DNA from: JAXMAR01 sp046350295
Lineage (GTDB): Bacteria; Planctomycetota; Planctomycetia; Gemmatales; Gemmataceae
Direction of reading: 5' to 3'
DNA length: 64,000 nucleotides
Assembly: GCA_046350295.1 (NCBI GenBank)
Contig: JAXMAR010000035.1
Span: forward strand, 23,351-87,350
Position 1 is the stretch's first letter. Every line of letters begins with the position of its first letter. The notes below the pieces were generated by a model that saw only the letters and a program-made list of their open reading frames with translations, searched no databases and was not told the DNA's origin. Of the stretch, positions 35,949 through 44,467 are shown piece after piece. Both the position numbers and the translations under genes were made by a program.

Positions 35949-36308
35949 ATGACGCGATTACTCGCTGCCGTATCGATCAGTTTGGTGGGACTGATTCTCG
36001 TCACCAGTGGCGCCGACTCGGGCGACAAGGAGAAGGACAAGGAAAAGAAGTTCAAGGGCATGCTGCCCCCGGGCTGGAAGGCCCTCAAGCTCGAGAAGGA
36101 CCAGATCACGAAGATCTACGCCGTGCAGAAGATGTACCGAGGCAAGATCCAGGACCTGGAAGACCAGATCATCGCGCTCAGAGCGCACGAACGGATGGAG
36201 ATGGTCAAGGTATTGACCGACGACCAGAAGGCGCTGCTGCGCAAGCTGACCACAGGAGACGACGTCAAGGAAAAGAAGGTCGAGAAGGAAAAAGCGAAGG
36301 AAAAATGA
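35949..36308 (+). CDS. Small exported lysine-rich hypothetical protein
   Basis: The 119-residue protein starts with a leader (LLAAVSISLVGLILVTSG) and then a lysine/acid-rich segment. A helical core reads KLEKDQITKIYAVQKMYRGKIQDLEDQIIALRAHERMEMVKVLTDDQKALL. The LTDDQ-x-x-L pattern resembles Spy/CpxP LTXXQ proteins, which act as periplasmic chaperones, but the match is weak. The lysine-rich tail is low complexity. An intrinsic terminator follows directly. Confidence 0.6.
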   Translation: MTRLLAAVSISLVGLILVTSGADSGDKEKDKEKKFKGMLPPGWKALKLEKDQITKIYAVQKMYRGKIQDLEDQIIALRAHERMEMVKVLTDDQKALLRKLTTGDDVKEKKVEKEKAKEK

Positions 36309-36325
36309 GGTTGGCTCGATGCGTG

Positions 36326-36365
36326 AAAGGGACACCCGCTGTCGGCGCGTGTCCCTTTTCGTTTT
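36326..36365 (+). terminator. Intrinsic terminator after the small exported protein
   Basis: Stem AAAGGGACAC (36326-36335) pairs with GTGTCCCTTT (36349-36358) around a 13-nt loop, followed by a T-rich TTCGTTTT. It lies 17 bases downstream of the stop at 36308, plus strand. Confidence 0.85.
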
Positions 36366-36467
36366 GGACCCATCCCGAGCGCCGAAGTCATGGGAGAGCT
36401 GAGGTCGTGCGACTTCGGCGCCGCTGACCTCTCACGAGTTCAGCTAAGTTTGTCAGAGGGAAGAGCG

Positions 36468-37298
36468 ATGCGTCTGCTCATCATCGGCGCCCATCCCGAC
36501 GACGCCGACTACGCGGCGGGGGGCACAGCCGCCTGGTATCGCCGCTCCGGCCACGACGTCCTCATGGTCAGCATGACGAACGGGGACGCCGGCCACCATC
36601 AGAGCGCCGGCGCCCCGCTGGCGCAGCGCCGTCTCGGCGAGGCCAACGCCGCCGCAGCCGTCATCGGCGCGACTTACCGCATCCTCGACAACCACGACGG
36701 TTTCCTCGAGCCCACGATCGCCAACCGGCTCTCCGTCATCCGCTTGCTGCGCTCCTACCGGCCCGATCTCGTCCTGACGCATCGGCCCAACGACTACCAC
36801 CCCGACCACCGCTACACCAGCCAGCTGGTTCAGGACGCCGCGTACATGGTCACCGTCCCGGCCATCGCGCCCGACACGCCGCACCTGAGCGCCAACCCTG
36901 TCATCGCGTACCTGCCTGACGAGTTCCAGAAGCCGTATCCGTTCAGCCCGGCGGTCGCGGTCGACGTCGGGCCGGTCATCGAGAACGTCATCGACATGCT
37001 GTGCAGTCACGTCTCGCAGTTCTTCGAATGGCTGCCGTACAACGTCGGCGTCCTCGAACAGGTTCCGCCTACCGAACGTGAGCGGCGCGAGTGGCTGGGC
37101 CGGCAAACGAAGGAACGTCTGGCCCGCCAGGCCGAGCGATTTCGCCCACTCCTCATTGCCCAGTATGGCCCACAGGCCGGCGCCGCCATTCAATACGCGG
37201 AGGCGTTCGAGCCGTGCGAATACGGCGCTCCGCTCGACGCGGCTGCCACGCGCCGGTTATTCCCATTCGCCTTTGCCAAAGGCGAGCCGCGGACATGA
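36468..37298 (+). CDS. PIG-L/LmbE family deacetylase
   Basis: ATG 36468 gives 276 residues starting MRLLIIGAHPDDADYAAGG. The A-H-P-D-D-x-D motif (residues about 8-14) and the later THRPNDYHPDHRY supply the zinc-binding His/Asp residues of this family (N-acetylglucosaminyl deacetylases; LmbE-like). TNGDAGHH is the third conserved site. Members de-acetylate GlcNAc-containing intermediates, but the substrate here is not indicated by neighbours. It is monocistronic in appearance. Confidence 0.9.
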   Translation: MRLLIIGAHPDDADYAAGGTAAWYRRSGHDVLMVSMTNGDAGHHQSAGAPLAQRRLGEANAAAAVIGATYRILDNHDGFLEPTIANRLSVIRLLRSYRPDLVLTHRPNDYHPDHRYTSQLVQDAAYMVTVPAIAPDTPHLSANPVIAYLPDEFQKPYPFSPAVAVDVGPVIENVIDMLCSHVSQFFEWLPYNVGVLEQVPPTERERREWLGRQTKERLARQAERFRPLLIAQYGPQAGAAIQYAEAFEPCEYGAPLDAAATRRLFPFAFAKGEPRT

Positions 37299-37334
37299 GC
37301 CCTGTGTTGACATGGAAACACCGAAGGAGGCGGA

Positions 37335-37364
37335 CCACAGGGGACTAACGCCCCCCCGTTCGCC
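37335..37364 (-). repeat. Diverged intergenic copy of the GGC-GTNA-GCC palindromic repeat
   Basis: On the minus strand this 30-bp palindrome matches the polA/4343 repeat at about 23 of 30 positions, including GGCGA at the start and GGC-GTTA-G in the centre. The stem is mainly G/C pairs. It abuts the K+ channel start (37371). Confidence 0.6.
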
Positions 37365-37370
37365 AAGCGT

Positions 37371-38375
37371 ATGCTCCCCCGCCATTTCTTGCTGGCCCTG
37401 CTCGTGCCGGTCGTCTTGATCTGCGTGGGCGCCGTCGGCTTCCACGTCATCGAGGGCCTGGGCTTCGACGAGGCGCTTTATCTCACGGTCCTGACCATCA
37501 CGACCGTCGGCTACGGCGACATCGTGCCGAAGACGGGCCTGGGCCGCGTGTTCACGATGCTGCTCGCGCTGGGCGGCGTCTTCTCGATTTTCTACGCCGC
37601 CTCCGCCATCATCCGTGGCGTGGTCAGCGGCGAACTCGCTCTCCAGTTCGGAAAACGTCAAATGGAACGCGCGCTATCCACCCTTCGAAACCATGTCATC
37701 GTCTGCGGCTACGGCCGCATGGGCCGGCTCGTCTGTCGCGAATTCTCGCAGGACGCCGTCCCGTTCATTGTCATCGACGAAAACGAAGCCGCGCTGCGCG
37801 ACTTCCAGATGGCGCACGGGATCCCGGTCGTCGGTGACGCCACCAGCGACGCCCTGCTGAAGTCCGTCGGCATCGAGCGGGCCCGCAGTCTTGTCAGCGT
37901 CATGCCCTCCGACGCTCAGAACCTGTACACGACGATGAGCGCTCGCCTTCTCAATCCCAACCTGTTCATCGTCGCCCGCGTCGAGGACGGCGCCGCGGAG
38001 CAAAAGTTCGTCCGCGCCGGCGCCAACCGCGTCGTTTCCCCGTATCAGATCGGCGGGCTCCGCGTGGCGCAGGCCGTGCTGCGGCCCACCGTGGTCGACT
38101 TCATCGAGCTGGCGACGCGCAAGGAGCACATCGACCTGCAAATGGAGGAGACGCGCGTCGAACCGGGCAGCCCCCTGGCGGGAAAGGCGCTGCGCGACAC
38201 GCGCATCCGCGCCGAGCTCAAGATCATCGTCGTCGCCATCAAGAAGCGAACCGGTCACATGGTTTTCAACCCCGATCCGGACACGATCATCGACGCCGGC
38301 GACATCCTCGTCGCCATCGGGCACAAGGACCAGCTCGATCAGTTGACACGGCAAGGCTCAACGAGTACAGGATGA
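37371..38375 (+). CDS. Potassium channel with RCK (TrkA-N/TrkA-C) domain
   Basis: The 334-residue protein has two membrane helices flanking the pore with the K+ selectivity filter TITTVGYGD (residues about 44-52). A TrkA-N nucleotide-binding fold follows (VIVCGYGRMGRLVCREFS, about 104-121), with the Rossmann G-x-G-x-x-G reading GYGRMG. A TrkA-C domain (LAGKALRDTRIRAELKIIVVAI) closes the protein. This is the MthK-like architecture. It is not linked to other K+ genes. The start is just after the palindromic repeat at 37335-37364. Confidence 0.93.
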   Translation: MLPRHFLLALLVPVVLICVGAVGFHVIEGLGFDEALYLTVLTITTVGYGDIVPKTGLGRVFTMLLALGGVFSIFYAASAIIRGVVSGELALQFGKRQMERALSTLRNHVIVCGYGRMGRLVCREFSQDAVPFIVIDENEAALRDFQMAHGIPVVGDATSDALLKSVGIERARSLVSVMPSDAQNLYTTMSARLLNPNLFIVARVEDGAAEQKFVRAGANRVVSPYQIGGLRVAQAVLRPTVVDFIELATRKEHIDLQMEETRVEPGSPLAGKALRDTRIRAELKIIVVAIKKRTGHMVFNPDPDTIIDAGDILVAIGHKDQLDQLTRQGSTSTG

Positions 38376-38390
38376 GATGGGAGGTGTCCC

Positions 38391-38936
38391 ATGTTTTTTC
38401 GCCAGAGTCGGCTCTACCTGGCCGTCGTGCCGTTTCTTGCGTTGGCGCCTTGTGCGGTGGGGGCGCCGCGCGGCGCTTCCGAGGAACTGGAGAGGCCGGC
38501 GGGAATCCTGCGCGATGATTCAGATCCGCGCAGACCGGTGGTTGAAGTCGTCTGGAACCGGGAAGGGACGGATGCAGGCCTGAAAGAGCTCTTCGCCTGG
38601 AAAGAGTTGGCGAACGTCCGCGTGGTGAACCTGAATAGCTCCAGGATCACCGACGCCGGCTTGGCCCACCTCGAACGCCTCGACCGACTGGAAGGACTCT
38701 ATCTGAACGACACGGCCATCACCGGCGCGGGCCTGATGCGCCTGAAGAAGCTCCCCCACCTGAAAACCCTTTATGTCGTCGGCACGAAGGTGACGACGGG
38801 GGCGGTCGCGGAGTTCAAGGGCGCCCGGCCCGACGTCACCGTCCTTCAGCGCTACGCCACACCTCCGCGCTTCATCGGCTGGTGGCCGCGCTACATCCCG
38901 CGCAAGTATGGCGGCGGCTTCCCGCCAGGCAGATGA
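38391..38936 (+). CDS. Exported leucine-rich-repeat protein
   Basis: The 181-residue protein has a leader (YLAVVPFLALAPCAVGA) and about four leucine-rich repeats (LANVRVVNLNSSRITDAGLAHL; LEGLYLNDTAITGAGLMRL; LKTLYVVGTKVTTGAVAEF). The I-T-D-A-G-L pattern is the common planctomycete LRR class. The tail is Arg/Pro/Gly-rich. It is probably a periplasmic or surface-binding protein with an unknown partner. It ends 17 bases before the convergent malic enzyme gene. Confidence 0.82.
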   Translation: MFFRQSRLYLAVVPFLALAPCAVGAPRGASEELERPAGILRDDSDPRRPVVEVVWNREGTDAGLKELFAWKELANVRVVNLNSSRITDAGLAHLERLDRLEGLYLNDTAITGAGLMRLKKLPHLKTLYVVGTKVTTGAVAEFKGARPDVTVLQRYATPPRFIGWWPRYIPRKYGGGFPPGR

Positions 38937-38953
38937 CCGCACCGCAGCGGCAG

Positions 38954-40590
38954 TCACAACAGGCTCGGATACTCCGGCTTGTACATCTGCCCCGTGAGGA
39001 AGGCGCTCAGATCGCTGGGTGGTTCGACCCCCGCCAGGCCGCGCGCGAAGACGACCTCCGCGACGCGCTGCGCCGTCTTCAGCTCCGTTTGCAGGATCCC
39101 TGATTGCGGCGGGTAGAGTAGGCCACAGTCCAGCTCGGCTTGCGTCACTTGATCCGCGACTCCACGCGCGGCTGCCACGAACATCTCGTCGGTGATGCGG
39201 CGCGGCCGGGTCGCGTACACGGCCAGGCCGACGGCCGGGAAGATGTACATGTTGTTGCCTTGTCCCGGGACCAGCATCTTGTCGCCGAAACGGACAGGGG
39301 GGAAGGCGACGCCCGCGGCGAATAACGCCCGGCCCTCCGACCAGTTGTACGCTTCCTCGGCCGTGCACTCCGCGTGATCGGCGGGGTTGGACAACGCGAA
39401 AATGATCGGCCGGTCGTTGATGCGAGCCATCGTCTCGATGACCCTGCGGTCGAACGCTTTGCCCTTGGTGCTCAAACCGAGAAGGGCGGTCGGTCGAAAG
39501 TGCTCGATGAACCCAGCGAAGTCGCGCGCCGTCCGCCGCAGGCGCAAACGGTTTCTGGAAGTCGAGGAGGTCCGTGCGGCCGGCCTCGATCAGACCGCAG
39601 CTTGTCGTACATCCGGATACGGTCCCGGGCGTCGGCCTCGGTCAGACCGTCGAGAGTCATGGCCGAGGTCACCATGTCGGCAATGCCGAAAGCGGCTGAG
39701 CCGGCGCCGAGGAACAGGAGGCGCTGCTCCCTCAGCTTGCCGCCGGTGACGCGCAGGGCGCTGAGCAGTCCCGCAAGGGCCATGGCGGCCGTGCCCTGGA
39801 TGTCGTCGTTAAAACACGATATCCGGTCGCGATAGCAGCCAAGGAGGCGTACCGCGTCGACGCCGGCCCAGTCCTCGAAATGGAGGCAGGAACCGGGGAA
39901 CACCTCCTGCGCCGCCTGTACAAACTCAGCGACGAAGGCGTCGAGCTCTTCGACGCGGATGCGTGGCTGGCGCAAGCCGAGGTAGAGGGGATCGCTCAGC
40001 AGATCGCGGTTGTTCGTGCCGAAGTCGAGATGCACGGGCAGGAGACTGTGCGGCGGGACGGCGGCGCAGGCCGTGTAGAGCTGAAGTTTGCCGATCGGGA
40101 TACCCATGCCGTTGGCGCCCAGGTCCCCGAGGCCGAGGATGCGCTCGCCGGATGTGACGCAGATGATGCGCACGTCAGGCGCCGGCCAGTTCCGAAGGAC
40201 GTCCTTGATGCGGCCGCGCTGCTTGAGGGAGACGTAGAGGCCGCGCGGGCGGCGAAAGATGTGGCCGAATTTGAGGCAGGCCTCGCCGACGTTGGGGGTG
40301 TAGATGATGGGCAGGAAGCGTCTCGGGTCGGACATGACGACCCGGTAGAAGAGGGTCTCGTCCATGTCGAGGAGCGCGGTCAGGTAGATGTAGCGCTCCA
40401 GGTCGGTCGGCTTTTGCCCCAGCTGCTGCAGGACGCGCTGCGCCTGCGTCTCCTCGCTGTCGACCGCGGCCGGCAGCAGTCCCGTCAGGCCGAGAGCATC
40501 GCGCTCGGCCTCGGTGAAGGCGGTGGACTTGTTGAGGTGCGGGTCGCGGAGCAGATCGAGGCCGCGCTTGGTGTGGCTTCTGGGATTCAT
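38954..40590 (-). pseudogene. NAD-dependent malic enzyme, frameshifted
   Basis: ATG 40590 (MNPRSHTKRGLDLLRDP) starts the large form of malic enzyme, which converts malate to pyruvate and CO2. The N-terminal two-thirds carry LERYIYLTALLDMDETLFYRV, IIYTPNVGEACLKF, CVTSGERILGLGDLGANGM, CFNDDIQGTAAMALAGLLSAL and the NAD-binding LFLGAGSAAFGIADM. Near 39600 and again near 39545 the frame changes, with GLIEAGRTDLLDFQKPF in the third frame between them. The C-terminal part has RPTALLGLSTKGKAFD, IIFALSNPADHAECT and the PGQGNNMYIFPA segment. The two lesions could be errors, since both flanks are well conserved. Confidence 0.85.
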
Positions 40591-40658
40591 GCGTCTGGCT
40601 CCGGGACACGGCGCCACCGGAATGCGACAGCGAAATGCCGCGGCCGGCTGGGCGCCTG

Positions 40659-41003
40659 TCAAGGCTTGGAGAGGTCGCCCAGCGCCGCGTAGTTCAGCAT
40701 CTTGTCGAAGCGAACGCCGATGAGAAACTCGCCGTCCTTGGTCACCGCCCACGCCACCTGCCCTTTGCGCGTCGCCTCCTTGCCGCCGCCGGGGGGATTC
40801 AGGCTTACCTCCACCTCTTGCCCCTTATCGAGGAGGAGGCTGACGGCAAGACACACGCCCCCCTCCGAGATGTCCACAAGGCGAACGGCAATGTTAGGGC
40901 CGAGGCCAAGCGTCCCCTTGCGGCAGGTGACCCGAATGCTTCCCTTGCCAGGCCGGCGCCGGGACCCGCGTCGATTCTGCGGCTTGGATGGTAAAGCGCT
41001 CAT
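40659..41003 (-). CDS. PilZ-domain protein
   Basis: The 114-residue protein has a single PilZ domain. Its basic N-terminus (RRGSRRRPGKGSIRVTCR) supplies an R-x-x-x-R-like segment, and VRLVDISEGGVCLAV matches the (D/N)xSxxG motif that binds cyclic-di-GMP. A truncated GGDEF cyclase lies far away at the window end, so no direct partner is evident here. The small size suggests a stand-alone c-di-GMP receptor. Confidence 0.85.
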   Translation of the reverse strand: MSALPSKPQNRRGSRRRPGKGSIRVTCRKGTLGLGPNIAVRLVDISEGGVCLAVSLLLDKGQEVEVSLNPPGGGKEATRKGQVAWAVTKDGEFLIGVRFDKMLNYAALGDLSKP

Positions 41004-41054
41004 CAGACCAATCCTAGCACGGCGAGGGAACGCCCACGGTTCCCCTTCGACTTC

Positions 41055-41633
41055 TTAATGCTTGCAGCGCAGATGGAGCTTGTGCCCGTCGCAACGTGGC
41101 TCCTGAATGGCCAGGTAGCCGTCGAAGCAGGGGGCCGGACAGCGCTGGTACGCCACGGCGAGGAACAGACCGGGGCCGACGCAGCGCATCTCGTCGCGCA
41201 GGTTCTCGAAGAGCGGGGTCCCCTTGGGGTACTGCAGGATCAGCGCCGGTTTGCCGTCGGTCCAGGAAGGGGCGATCTCATAATGCGAACTGAGCCATTC
41301 CTTGGCTCCGATCCAGTGATTGACGAAGGAAGTGTCGTCGCAGAGTATCTTGCCGCGCCAGAACAGGTTGGCGCCCCACACCTTGAGCTTGCCGAAACGA
41401 TTCGGCTTGTAAAGCACGGCGCCTTCGAGCTTGCCGTTGGGGATCGTGGCGAGGTCTCCCTGTGCGAACAACTCGCCGAGTTCCGCCGGGCTCAGCCTCT
41501 TGAGGTCGTCGATCGATTCGATGCGGATTTCGCAAGCCGTCGGCGCCGACATGCCCAAGCGAGCCAAGCCGAAGACAAGAGCGAGGGAGAGCGCCGCGGC
41601 GAGGAATCGCGTACCGACAGGCGAGCACTTCAT
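41055..41633 (-). CDS. Exported hypothetical protein
   Basis: ATG 41633 gives 192 residues with a leader (FLAAALSLALVFGLARLGMSA). The mature part has a helix-turn region (LKRLSPAELGELFAQGDLATIPNGKLEG) and a compact Trp/Tyr-rich fold (VWGANLFWRGKILCDDTSFVNHW; GPGLFLAVAYQRCPAP). The six or so cysteines in the mature part could form disulfides. The SPAELGELFAQG opening and FWRGKILC segment are typical of an uncharacterised planctomycete family that I cannot name. No catalytic motif was found. Confidence 0.65.
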   Translation of the reverse strand: MKCSPVGTRFLAAALSLALVFGLARLGMSAPTACEIRIESIDDLKRLSPAELGELFAQGDLATIPNGKLEGAVLYKPNRFGKLKVWGANLFWRGKILCDDTSFVNHWIGAKEWLSSHYEIAPSWTDGKPALILQYPKGTPLFENLRDEMRCVGPGLFLAVAYQRCPAPCFDGYLAIQEPRCDGHKLHLRCKH

Positions 41634-41891
41634 GGCGGCTATCTCTTTGTTTATGGACGATCCCAGTTTACGGACGACCCCACCTCTCCTTCTCGGCATT
41701 GATGGCTGCGTCGTTGCAGAACGGCGACCGGACTTCCGGTGAGCGGCGCCCTGCACAGCCCCTTTTCGCGGTACAACCGAATCCCGCCTCCCCTTCGGCG
41801 CCGAGCGCCTTCCAGGCTTTTCCACTCTACGCTGTCTTTCGCGTCCTTTCGTCGTAAGAAAGAGCTACCCCGATTCCTGAAAGGCGGTCCC

Positions 41892-42785
41892 ATGTCTGTC
41901 ACCTGGAATGGCGTCTACCCCGCCGTGACCACACAGTTCAACAACGATCAGTCGGTGAACCTGACGGCGACCGCCGAGCACGTCGACAAGCTGCTCGCGG
42001 CCGGCGTTCACGGCATCATCATGCTCGGTACCGTCGGCGAGAACTGTTCCCTCCAGTACGCCGAGAAGCTGGACGTGCTCCGCGCGATCATCCGACGGGT
42101 CGAGCGGCGCGTCCCCGTTCTCACGGGCGTCGCCGAGTGCAGCACCGCCCTGGCCTGCCGCTTCGCCGTCGACGCCAAGAAGATCGGCGTCGACGGGCTC
42201 ATGGTGCTGCCGGCGATGGTCTACAAGTCCGATCCGCGCGAGACGCTGACGCACTTCCGCACCGTCGCCCGCGCCACAGACCTGCCCATACTCTGTTAAA
42301 ACAACCCGGTCTCCTACGGCATCGACATCACTCCTTCGATGTTCGCCGACCTCGCCGACGAGCCGCGCTTCGTCGCCATCAAGGAATCGTCGGAGAACGT
42401 GCGTCGCATCACCGATCTGAAGAACACGTGCGGCGACCGCTACCTTCTTTTCTGCGGCGTCGACGACCTCGTGCTCGAAAGCATCCTCCTCGGCGCCATC
42501 GGCTGGGTCTCCGGCCTCGTCAACGCCTTCCCCGCCGAGAACCGCCTTCTCTGGGACCTGGCGACGAGCGGCCGCTATGAGGAGGCGCTGAAGGTCTACC
42601 GCTGGTACACGCCGCTCCTGCACCTCGACACCCACCCAAAGCTCGTGCAATACATCAAGCTGGCGATGGCGGAGACGGGCCTGGGCACGGAGATGGTGCG
42701 AGCGCCGCGGCTGCCGTTGGCGGGCAAGGAACGCGAGGAGATCACGGCGCTGATACGGCAAGCGATCAAGACGCGGCCGGGATAA
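41892..42785 (+). pseudogene. DapA-family lyase of a hydroxyproline cluster, with a premature stop
   Basis: ATG 41892 to TGA 42785 spans 298 codons, the normal size of the family. The single lesion is TAA at codon 136 (42297-42299), followed by intact coding (NNPVSYGIDITPSMF). Homologs have Tyr-Asn-x-Pro here, and TAC to TAA is a single change, so the stop replaces the conserved catalytic Tyr. Other landmarks are intact: GTVGENCSLQYAEK, the Schiff-base region VAIKESS (Lys), and LLFCGVDDLVLES. Next to a proline-racemase-type epimerase and a D-amino-acid dehydrogenase, the best fit is pyrroline-4-hydroxy-2-carboxylate deaminase rather than lysine-pathway DapA. Confidence 0.8.
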
Positions 42786-42850
42786 GGACGCTTCGCGTCT
42801 AGTGTCAGGCCCTGATCTCGATTATCATTTTGACTAGGGAGAGTCAGCAT

Positions 42851-43072
42851 ATGACAATGGCTACAATTCCGCTTCCCGACGCCGTGACAGAGATGGAAGC
42901 GCGCCTGTTCTTGGCCGTCAAGCTCTTCGAGGTTGGTCGACTGTCTTGCGGCCAGGCGGCGGAACTCGCCGGCTTCTCCAAGCGCGCTTTCATGGAGTTT
43001 CTAGGGCGGCAGAGAGTTCCCGTTTTCAACGGCTCTGCCGACGAGGTGGCCAGTGACCTCGCCAACGCCTAG
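42851..43072 (+). CDS. UPF0175 family protein, probable antitoxin
   Basis: The 73-residue protein from ATG 42851 is preceded by GGGAGAG at 42837-42843. It has the UPF0175 pattern: an acidic EMEARLFLAVKLFEVGRLS, the GQAAELAGFSKRAFMEFLG helix-turn-helix and a short tail. UPF0175 proteins commonly pair with DUF3368 PIN-like proteins, as here, in which case they are the antitoxin. The start of the downstream gene overlaps it by 20 bases. Confidence 0.82.
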   Translation: MTMATIPLPDAVTEMEARLFLAVKLFEVGRLSCGQAAELAGFSKRAFMEFLGRQRVPVFNGSADEVASDLANA

Positions 43073-43523
43073 CCCACGCACAGTTTCCAACACCAGTTGC
43101 CTCATCGCTCTGGAAAGCATTGGGCAACTCGCTCTTCTCCACCGCCTCTATCAAGAGGTGCTTATTCCGCACGCAGTCGCTAACGAATGGGGCATGCCTC
43201 CACCTCCTTGGTTGAAGGTTCAAGAAATCAAGGATCACGCGTTGGCGCAGTCGTTACGTTTACAACTCGGACCGGGCGAGGCACAGGCGATAACGTTGGC
43301 CATCGAGGTAGGCGCTGATCGATTGATCCTCGACGACCAGCGAGCCCGTCGCATTGCCACGACACTGAATGTTTCGTTGACAGGGACGATAGGCGTCATC
43401 TTGCGAGCGAAGCAGGTCGGAATCATCCCCCTGGTTCGTGCAATCTTCGACGATTTACAGAAAGCGGGCCTCTGGTTAGCCGACGCGCTATCGAAGGAGG
43501 CCCTCCGCCTCGCCGGTGAATAA
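43053..43523 (+). CDS. DUF3368 PIN-like nuclease, probable toxin
   Basis: The GTG 43053 start overlaps the upstream gene by 20 bases. The 156-residue protein has VSNTSCLIALESIGQL (the N-terminal PIN acidic position appears as Asn in this family), GPGEAQAITLAIEVGADRLILDD and AKQVGIIPLVRAIFDDL. This is the usual DUF3368 layout and partner order. The pair sits inside a catabolic cluster. Its stop overlaps the next gene by one base (TAATG), so read-through transcription into the epimerase is likely. Confidence 0.83.
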   Translation: MTSPTPSPRTVSNTSCLIALESIGQLALLHRLYQEVLIPHAVANEWGMPPPPWLKVQEIKDHALAQSLRLQLGPGEAQAITLAIEVGADRLILDDQRARRIATTLNVSLTGTIGVILRAKQVGIIPLVRAIFDDLQKAGLWLADALSKEALRLAGE

Positions 43524-44467
43524 TGCCTTCCCATTCCATCCAAGTCGTCGACTCCCACACCGCCGGTGAGCCCACGCGCGTCGTCCTCGCCGGCGGACCC
43601 GACCTCGGCGCCGGACCGCTCTCCGCTCGCCTCGCCCGCCTCAAGCAAGACCATGACTGGCTGCGCTCCGCGGTCGTCACCGAGCCGCGCGGGTCCGATG
43701 TCCTCGTCGGCGCTCTCCTCTGCCCGCCCGTCGATCCCACCTGTGCCTCCGGCGTCATCTTCTTCAACAATGTCGGCTACCTCGGCATGTGCGGCCATGG
43801 AACGATCGGCGTCGCCGTCACGCTCGCGCATCTGGGCCGCATCGCTCCCGGACGGCATCGATTGGAAACGCCGGTGGGCGTCGTCTCCTTCGACTATCGT
43901 GGCGGGTACGAGGTGACGATCGAGAACGTCCCCAGTTCTCGTCACGCGAAGAACGTGGCCGTCGATGTCCCCGGTCTGGGGATCATCCACGGTGACGTTG
44001 CCTGGGGCGGGAACTGGTTTTTCCTGGTGAACGATCAGCGCGAGGACTTGAGCGTCACGAACATCGAGCGGTTGACCGACGTGACCTGGCGCATCCGCCG
44101 GGCGCTGGACGCGCAGGGGATCACGGGCGCGAACGGTGGAGTCATCGACCACATCGAGCTTTTCGGCCCGGCTCAGGATTCACGCAACCATAGCCGCAAC
44201 TTCGTCCTCTGCCCGGGCAAGGCGTATGATCGCTCCCCGTGCGGCACGGGTACGAGCGCCAAGCTCGCCTGCCTCTACGCCGACGGCAAGCTCCGCGAAG
44301 GCGATGTCTGGCGGCAGGAGAGCGTCATCGGCAGTGTTTTCGAGGGGCGGGTCCGCGTTGTCGATGGCGCCGTCCTCCCCAGCATCACCGGTTCGGCGTA
44401 TGTTCAGGCGGAGGCGACGTTGCTGCTCGATCCCGCCGATCCCTTCCGCACGGGTATTCCGACATGA
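43523..44467 (+). CDS. 4-hydroxyproline 2-epimerase (proline racemase family)
   Basis: The 314-residue protein has the two catalytic-cysteine motifs: YLGMCGHGTIG (Cys about 90) and DRSPCGTGTSAKLA (Cys about 237). It starts with VVDSHTAGEPTRVV, the family hallmark. Epimerases of this type with C-G-T-G-T in the second motif convert trans-4-hydroxy-L-proline to cis-4-hydroxy-D-proline. The D-amino-acid dehydrogenase overlaps its stop by 4 bases (ATGA), and the DapA-family gene is upstream, matching the known hydroxyproline degradation order. Confidence 0.92.
   Translation: MPSHSIQVVDSHTAGEPTRVVLAGGPDLGAGPLSARLARLKQDHDWLRSAVVTEPRGSDVLVGALLCPPVDPTCASGVIFFNNVGYLGMCGHGTIGVAVTLAHLGRIAPGRHRLETPVGVVSFDYRGGYEVTIENVPSSRHAKNVAVDVPGLGIIHGDVAWGGNWFFLVNDQREDLSVTNIERLTDVTWRIRRALDAQGITGANGGVIDHIELFGPAQDSRNHSRNFVLCPGKAYDRSPCGTGTSAKLACLYADGKLREGDVWRQESVIGSVFEGRVRVVDGAVLPSITGSAYVQAEATLLLDPADPFRTGIPT

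Noticed and set aside
41892..42785. Lysine-pathway dapA
   Set aside because: The neighbours (hydroxyproline epimerase and D-amino-acid dehydrogenase) favour the hydroxyproline deaminase branch of the family.
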